Below are positions 57,437 to 64,000 of a stretch of DNA of 64,000 nt, piece after piece (position 1 is the first letter of the stretch; each line of letters opens with the position of its first letter). The notes beneath the pieces were generated by a model. It made no database searches. It was not told the DNA's origin and was given only the letters and a program-made list of their open reading frames with translations. Origin of the DNA: Gonatopus flavifemur (taxonomy: Eukaryota; Arthropoda; Insecta; Hymenoptera; Dryinidae); the NCBI GenBank assembly GCA_018340375.1, contig JAFFJZ010000044.1, positions 496,001 to 560,000 of the forward strand, given 5' to 3'. A program made the position numbers and the translations under genes.

Positions 57437-59037
57437 GATGTAAATCAAAGAGCGTTGGATGTTTCGGAAAATGGGAATTCTCTCGGAATTTTGTATACGC
57501 TCATCTCATCTGCTGACTCATTGAAGTTGTGAGAAAGAAGGAGAGGTTGCTTTGATTTCAGTGAAGTCTTATTGAATTATTCCGTGCTTATAAAACAGCC
57601 ATCGTCAAGGAAAGGACGATAGCGAGACATCTCGTGAAGCGGAGATTTTTTATCCGTTCCTCTTTCTCGTACGCTTGATAACCAATTCAAAAAAAAAAAA
57701 AAGAACAAAGTGTTTTACATACGTCACATCATATCTCTGCGTGTTGTCGGTTGGGTAACGATAACAAGACTTGACGACTCGTTTTCAAAACGTCTGAAGA
57801 GTACATATAGATACAGTTACGATAACCCACGGCCAAGAGTATTATCTTTTATAAGTCTTTTTCTATGTTTTTATATTATTTACGTTTTTGGTCGAATAAT
57901 ACAGAAAAGAATCGAGCAGCCGGTGCTGCTTGGTTATCATCAAGAAGCGGTGATAGTTAAAATTAAACTTTATTCGTCTTAGTTATCACAAGTAGAGAGG
58001 CAAGAACCGTTTGCTCGGAGAACGTGGACGACATGACACTTATATACCAAGCATAATTAAACATAACAGAAGACGACGTGGTGTTGGAATCATGGTACAC
58101 AAATCGTCCAACCAAGAAGAGGAGCAAAGGCCACTCTTGGTCATATTCGTCGATGCAGAATTCTGAATCCCTTTTTGATGTATTGGAATAAATTCCACGG
58201 CATATATAATCGGGAATTTTTCAAAAGTCATGGGTTAAGAAACCGAACCGTTTCAACCAACTGCGGAACTACATTCTTCTTACATATTTTTGCACACCCT
58301 GCACCACATTTGTGATGCAATTGAAAATATTTGCATGAAGCAAAACAAGTTTCCGAATCCGGCGTAGGATGGATATCATTTTAAATTGATTCTTCATTGC
58401 ACACGAACTGGTTTTTCCTGTGACATGAAGCCATAAAATATGTCTTGTATTATGTTTTTCGACTTTATGCTTGGAAAAAAGATATTATGAACGAATTCGA
58501 CACAAGTAAAATTCATAGATATTTCAATCCAACATTTAGTTAACGCAAAAGCCTTTCAATCGTAGTTTCAGTATTTAGATGCCCATTGCCCGCTTCATGT
58601 TTTCTTCAGCGTGTGATTCCTCGTTTCCAGAAACTATAAGTTGAAAGTCCCTATTATGAGACACATTTCCAAGTTGGTTGTCCGTTACTGGTATTATCAA
58701 ATCTATTCTCGTGAAAACTACTACTTGAATTGCATTATACCATTATTCTATATTTATTTGATGAATATCGCTAGTTTTCGATGGATGTTTAAGTTTAAAT
58801 TAAATAGAAACAGTCTCTCACAAGACGAACCTTTGTGACCCAATTTAAGAAACACTTGAAACGTATTTGGCCCTAGTGTCTCATGATGAAGGTCCCTATT
58901 TTTGAAACAGTTGAAAACCAGCAAGAATCATTTTATATCAACTATTTATTAATTTCAGATCACTCAACTTAGGAAACAGGTAATATATATAATAAACCTA
59001 TGTGGAAAAAATTACTAATCTCTGTTAAATTAAGTTA
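57437..59037. other. Intergenic DNA
   Basis: No gene is recognised. Part of this stretch may belong to an older element, but no ends are visible. Confidence 0.45.
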
Positions 59038-59262
59038 TGTGGAAGTGACTTGAATATATCGCCGCAGTTACAACTGTGTAAGTTACTTGAATATATCGCC
59101 GCAGTTACGAAGTGACGGCCTTCAGAGAAAAACAAAAAGAAGAAGTCTGAAAAAGTTAATTTGAAGGAAGGATGCGGTTTTTCTGTAAAACGAATAAAAT
59201 TTGATTATTTTGACTATTCTCGTGTCGTGATTCGTTTGCCAACCCGTATTGCTATCCTTACA
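59038..59262 (+). repeat. Putative 5' LTR
   Basis: It begins TGTGGAAGTGAC and ends CCTTACA directly before a primer-binding-like sequence. It contains AATAAA near 59196 (a possible polyadenylation signal) and a direct repeat of CTTGAATATATCGCCGCAG. The left boundary is uncertain because the other LTR is outside the window. Confidence 0.4.
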
Positions 59263-59263
59263 A

Positions 59264-59279
59264 TATCAGAAGTGTGAGT
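59264..59279 (+). other. Putative primer binding site
   Basis: TATCAGAAGTGTGAG follows the LTR end and resembles the TGTCAGAAGTGGGA sequence that pairs with the 3' end of tRNA-Leu in several insect gypsy elements. There are two mismatches to that pattern. Confidence 0.45.
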
Positions 59280-59591
59280 CGAAACGGGTAAACCACGAGA
59301 GAATATGTAAAACTTCTATAACAGTTAATTTTTTGTGAAGAGATATGTTCGTGAAATCGCACCATGTTGATCACATCCAGTTGAATTTGTCGTGTGAGTT
59401 GAGTAATTCAAGAATGAACATCGTGAATAAATGTATTGTGATACCCGTTGAATCTTCCGGTCGTTCAAATGGCAATTTCAAAGAGACATAATTTTGAAGA
59501 CTAGAATCAAGTATCGCAAGAAAAGCAACATTTACTGTAATTCTAATTTAGAAGAGGATATTTCAAACGTGAATAAGAATTTCTGACCGTA

Positions 59592-59812
59592 CACGGAGAG
59601 AAATTTGTAGTTAAATTGACTATGTTATTATTGTTCCCGAGGAACAGACTGAATTCTGTCGGATTTTACTATGGAGGGCATATTTTTACTATGGTACAAG
59701 AATAGAATGCTGATCATATTTACTATGTTTTATGGGGGAACCCGTCATACTTCAGTCTGTTCCTCGGGAACAATAATAACATAGTAAATTTAACTACAAA
59801 TTTCTCTCCGTG
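59592..59812. mobile_element. CACGG-type MITE in the gypsy leader
   Basis: This 221-bp element has inverted arms of about 62 bp that start CACGGAGAGAAATTTGTAG and include TTGTTCCCGAGGAACAG. TA flanks both sides (59590-59591, 59813-59814). It inserted between the primer binding site and gag. Confidence 0.9.
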
Positions 59813-59966
59813 TAAGATTGTCAGACCCAAGAGTGTTCATAATGAAAAAATCCTGATTAAGCTTAACGTATCTGAACAAATTGTGAAATGTTGTTAGAAT
59901 ATTGTTCGAGCGATCGTTAGATTTACAAGTGAAGTTGTTGAATAAGTTGAAAACCAATTTCTGATC

Positions 59967-60886
59967 ATGGCGGATGGTCAAACTGGAAAACAAGACGTCG
60001 GGAACGATACAGAAAAAGACCTTAGCAAGTTCACGGTGGTAATACTTAAGGAAATTTCACGTAGAAGACAAATACCTACGTCTGGGACAAAAGTAGATCT
60101 ACTGAGAAGATTAATGGAAAGTGATCTGACTAATCAATGGATTGAAGAAGCACACGAATTGCAGAATAGAGATCCAAATCATCAAGACCCTATGATTGTA
60201 AACATTCAAAACGAAACAAGTAACCAACAAAGATCACCACCTATGCATACATTCAGCAGAAATCAAATGGATCAGAGGGAAATTGAATTTTTAATAAGAG
60301 AACATGATCTTATGTCGCGTGAACTCGCATTAGCTCGACGAGAAAACGAAATACTACGAAAAAATTCAAGTGAACAAATGGCAGCAACGCCACCTGTTCG
60401 ACGAGTAAATATTTCAATGTTTAAATATATGTTGAATGACTTTGACGGTACCAACACCAACTTTAAAAAATGGAAAGAACAGTTTCAACTTATTTGTTCT
60501 ACTTATGAATTAGATGATGATCACGCCCGATTGTTAGTGTTAAATTGACAGGAAGAGCATTGAATTGGTTCTGATCAAAACAGGAATACATAAACATGGA
60601 AATGGATAACCTGTGGAATGGATTCAGTGTTATGTTTAATCATCGTCCAAATAGAATAACCCTTCGGAAAAAATTCGAAGATCGAATGTGGCAACCGTCA
60701 GAAAGTTTCACGGAATACGTCCGTGGAAAAGTGATTCTAGGAAATAAAATACAGATCGAAGAGGAAGAGATGATAGATTATTTGATAGACGGAATTCCAG
60801 ATACAATAATTCAAAACCAGGCTAGAATTCAAAGATTTCAAGATAAAAATTCACTTTTGGAAGCTTTTGAAAAAATCAGTTCATGA
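59967..60886 (+). pseudogene. Gag region with SAP domain
   Basis: The ATG at 59967 opens 193 codons. Residues about 19-53 (LSKFTVVILKEI ... KVDLLRRLME) form a SAP-type DNA-binding helix-turn-helix. This is followed by a charged region with a short coiled coil (residues about 108-135) and the start of the gypsy capsid-type domain (KWKEQFQLICSTY). A one-base shift near 60540 and a TGA near 60573 break the frame. The capsid-like domain continues at 60596-60886 (FEDRMWQPSESFTEYV) and ends at another TGA. A SAP domain in Gag is known from some insect gypsy elements and may aid chromatin or DNA binding; that role is inferred. Confidence 0.75.
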
Positions 60887-61506
60887 CAGGATAAGAAGAA
60901 ATGTGAATCGTCACGTATGAAGTTCGAGACATGGACTTTGAATTCAAAACGAGAAGTTGAAGATAGTGTAATAAAAAATATATCGAAGAAAAAAGAATTT
61001 ACCAATCATCGTGTAATGAGATGTTACAACGGTAGCAAAATGGGTCACAGTGCGGCAGACTGTGAACTGCCGAAACGGGAAAAAAGAGCCTATTTCACAT
61101 GTTTCGAATTAGGACATCAATCAAAGAATTGCCCGAAGAATAAGGAACAAATAGGTAATGTCGAACACGTACTCAGTCATCATGATTTCTTGAAGAACGT
61201 GGAATACCATATTGCCATACCAGGGGGATATTTTGATCTGCACTTGGAAACTCCTCTGGACACCGGCAGTCCGATCAGCCTGATCAAGGAATCTCTACTA
61301 CCTCTTGCCATTATCCAGGTCAAGAGATACTATACAACGACTACAGAGGAATCAACGACAGTATTTTAGTCATCAAGAAGAAAATTGCGGCTAGTATTCG
61401 CGTAGATGGTATAAATACAGACTGTGTTTTCCTTCATGGAGTCCCTGATAAGACTATGAGGAATTCAGTCATCTTGGGTAGGGATGCATTGAAAGAACTT
61501 AATTGA
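60887..61506 (+). pseudogene. Nucleocapsid and protease region
   Basis: It continues in the same frame as the gag fragment after the TGA at 60884. Two CCHC-like knuckles are seen near 61022-61135 (CYNGSKMGHSAADC and FTCFELGHQSKNC), and each lacks one of the usual Cys residues. A retropepsin active-site motif, LDTGSPISLI, follows at about 61256. A frameshift near 61350 moves the coding frame; it runs on to a TGA at 61503-61505 just before the RT region. The loss of a Cys in both knuckles fits neutral decay. Confidence 0.75.
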
Positions 61507-61524
61507 GGGTTTTCAGATTCTAGA

Positions 61525-62943
61525 GTGGATGAATCAGCGGCGATACATGAAATCCTTAATATCAATATAGATATTGAAAAGGAGAACATTGCAGAATCAT
61601 TAGATATCAACACTAAGATAAATTCGAAAGTGAGGAATGATGTAATAGATTTGTTCACCGTTGATTATTTGATGCCAATACGCCCGGATGAACCCGAAAT
61701 TAAGATGGAATTGAAAATAACATTGACGAATTCAAATGTTTTTCATTTCAATCCGCGCAGACTGTCTTTTGTAGAAAAAGAACAATTGAAAACAATTATA
61801 GATAGTTTATTAGAAATAGATCTCATTCGTCCTAGCGATTCTCCTTACGCATCACCGATAGTTCTGGTCAAAAAGAAAAATGGAGAATTAAGACTTTGCG
61901 TCGACTACAGAACATTAAATAGAGTCATTGTAAGAGACAACTACCCATTACCTCTAATTGAAGACCAAATAGATGCACTTCAGGATGAAAAATATTATAG
62001 TCTTCTCGATCTTAAGGATGGTTTTTACCATATTAAAGTCGCTGAGGATGCAATAAAGTATACTTCATTTGTGACACCGCTAGGTCAATTTGAGTATACA
62101 AAAATGCCATTTGGGTTAAAGACTGCACCTTCGAAATTTCAACGTTTTGTAAATACCGTGCTGAAAGAGCTCATAAACTCCGGAGATTTAATTGTGTATT
62201 TAGATGATTTCCTGGTAGCTACCGACACATTAGAACGTCATTTATGGGTACTAAAAGAGGTTTTTGAATTGCTAGTTGATAATAAACTGGAACTGAGGGT
62301 CGACAAATGTAAATTTTCACAAACCAATATTGAATTCTTAGAATATCAGATTTCCGAAGAAGGAGTAAAGTCTACTACTCATGGGCTCGAAGCAGTCTTG
62401 AATTTTCCGGTACCTCAAAAAGTACGTCAAGTACAAAGTTTCCTCGGTTCCCATTTTAGGAAATTTATTGAAAGATTCTCTATAATTGCCAAACCTTTGT
62501 ACGATGTAATACGAAAAAGAGAAAGATTTCAATTTGGAGCAGTAGAACTTCAAACATTTGAGACACTAAAATCAAAATTGATAGATGCCCCTGTATTAAG
62601 CATATATCATCCCCAAGATGAGACTGAATTACATTGTGAAGCAAGCATATTAGGGTTTGGCGCTGTTCTATTACAACGCAAGAAGGATAATAAATTCCAC
62701 CCAATAATTCATTTTTCAAAACGAGCATCGGAACAAGAAACTAAATATCATAGTTTCGAACTGGAAACCCTTGCAATAATTTATGCCTTAAGGCGATTCC
62801 GTATTCATCTACAAGGGATAAAATTCAAGATTGTTACCGACTGTAATTCGTTAACGTTAACATTAGGAAAAAAAGAATCGAATCCTAGAATTTCGAGATG
62901 GGCTCTGGAATTGGAAAATTTTGATGTACAATATGAGCATTAG
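61525..62943 (+). pseudogene. Reverse transcriptase and RNase H region
   Basis: This is an open stretch of 472 codons. The RT domain shows LRLCVDYRTLN (residues about 122-132), SLLDLKDGFYHI with the first catalytic Asp, MPFGLKTAPSKFQR and the YLDD active site at 225-228. The RNase H domain follows: HCEAS at 370-374 (Glu where Asp is usual), ELETLAIIYALRRF near 413 and TDCNSL near 438. The frame ends at a TAG after a shift of one base near 62935, and the next segment continues in another frame. The RT core is the best preserved part of the element. Confidence 0.9.
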
Positions 62944-64000
62944 AGCTAGAGAAAAGATGCAACATGTTGATGCTTTTAGCAGAGCAATGAATGTGATGGT
63001 GGTTGAAGATAATTCTTTTGAGACCAATCTTTCTTTAGCACAAAATCAAGATGAGAAAATTCGGGAACTACGCACGAAATTAGAAAAGAGCGAAGATCGT
63101 TTGTATGAAATGCGAAATGGCCTTATGTACCGGAAAAGAAATGATGAATTATTATTTTATGTACCAAAAGAAATGGAAAAGCAAGTAATTCGTAAATATC
63201 ATGATGATATGGGTCACCTGGGTGTTGAAAGAACTGCTCATGTGATTCTAAGAAATTATCGGTTCCCTAATGTTCGTGAAAGAGTAAAAATTTATATTGC
63301 CAACTGTTTGAAATGCATAGCATTCTGACCAACCACAGGAAAATAAGAAGGGTTCTTAAATAATTCCTAAGGGTGATGTTCCTTTCAATACATATCACAT
63401 CAATTATTATGGACCAATTGACAAGCAAAGTCGATCGAAACGTTATATTTTACTAGTTGTCGATGGTTCTACTAAGTTTACTAAATTATATAGCACTAAA
63501 ACGACGGAAAGCAAAGAGGTGATCGAATGTTTGACTCAGCATTTTTTGAATTATAGTAGACCCATTACAATTGTATCAGACCGGGGAACTAGTTTCACGT
63601 CAAAAGAATTCGAAACTTTTGTAAATGAGAATAATATCCAACACGTCAAAATTGCGACAGCGTCGCCCAAAGCAAACGGACAAGTTGAGAGAGTGAATCG
63701 TGTTTTGGGACCTATGTTAGCAAAGTTATCCGATAATAACAATGGAAAATATTGGTATAAGACTTTGGGCGAAGTGGAACACGCATGAAACAACACAATA
63801 CATGAAGAAAATGCGAGCGAAACTCCCAGTAAACTGTTATTCGGCGTGAATCAGCGAGGGCCAGTAGTAAATGCGATAGGGGAGTATGTAGATCAGAATA
63901 ATTCTTATGGAAGAGATCGTGATCTGATACAATTGAGGGAAATAGCTGAAAAAAACATTGGAAAGTCTCAAGAAAACTGTAAAAATATTTTGACAAAAAA
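62921..64000 (+). pseudogene. Integrase region, open to the window end
   Basis: The HHCC zinc-binding part is intact (YHDDMGHLGVERTAH ... NCLKCIAF, about 63198-63325). Three stops follow within 63326-63395. The catalytic core then reads HINYYGP (Asn where the first catalytic Asp is usual), VSDRGTSF (second Asp) and NGQVERVNR (Glu). A TGA at 63786-63788 interrupts the frame, which then continues open to base 64000 (ETPSKLLFGVNQRG). The loss of the first catalytic Asp and the stops mean this copy could not integrate. Confidence 0.85.

Larger units (their letters stand above)
59038..64000 (+). mobile_element. Ty3/gypsy LTR retrotransposon, decayed, partial
   Basis: In order it has a putative 5' LTR, primer binding site, leader (with a MITE at 59592-59812), gag with a SAP domain, zinc knuckles and protease, reverse transcriptase/RNase H and integrase. 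The pol order RT-RH-IN defines Ty3/gypsy. The element continues past the window end, so the 3' LTR and any further ORF cannot be seen. At least three frameshifts and about eight in-frame stops make this copy inactive. Confidence 0.88.

Overview
This window is eukaryotic DNA, most likely from an insect. It is AT-rich and holds no host gene that I can recognise. It is packed with arthropod-type mobile elements: hAT, Tc1/mariner (two mariner copies and DD41D elements), a LINE, a Ty3/gypsy retrotransposon and many short non-autonomous elements. The only spliced gene structure seen is a hAT transposase with one GT-AG intron. Almost all coding-like sequence belongs to transposons, and most of it is broken. 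The DD41D transposase at 7983-9047 is the one uninterrupted full-length transposase.

Layout. 370-9999 is one hAT element bounded by a perfect 8-bp duplication. It carries its transposase on the minus strand (1800-4491). A second, small hAT element (7334-9748, its own perfect 8-bp duplication) sits inside it, and a DD41D mariner (7527-9556, TA duplication) sits inside that. 11739-13028 is a mariner copy; its sister copy is at 56144-57434. 13064-24735 is a large inverted structure: two arms of about 1.6-1.9 kb of unique length, built on a tandem unit of about 115 bp, around a centre that is itself a nest of elements. A partial third copy of the arm lies at 43928-51740 and is again full of insertions. 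25.3-31.7 kb and 33.8-42 kb are mostly AT-rich intergenic DNA with scattered small elements, a dispersed repeat and a 5'-truncated LINE (35410-37630). 59038 to the window end is a decayed Ty3/gypsy element with a SAP-domain Gag; it runs off the right edge.

The main result of the hunt is a group of at least twelve non-autonomous elements (169 bp to 4.2 kb) whose ends begin CCC and end GGG (one copy has a decayed end), with an inner consensus near CCCnnrTAGnAA / CCCTGGTGAAAA. They are flanked by 2-bp duplications that are not restricted to TA. Several insertions can be checked inside this window, because an inverted sister arm or an interrupted reading frame supplies the empty site. Three of the group carry a tRNA-like segment with A- and B-box-like motifs. 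A second group has CACTG/CACGG ends, also with 2-bp duplications. Two members or relatives of that group contain a regular array of GCT-N5-AGC half-palindromes spaced about 20-22 bp apart.

No transposase is visible for either group, so the assignment to superfamilies is inference. I could not run similarity searches; family names rest on motifs read by eye.
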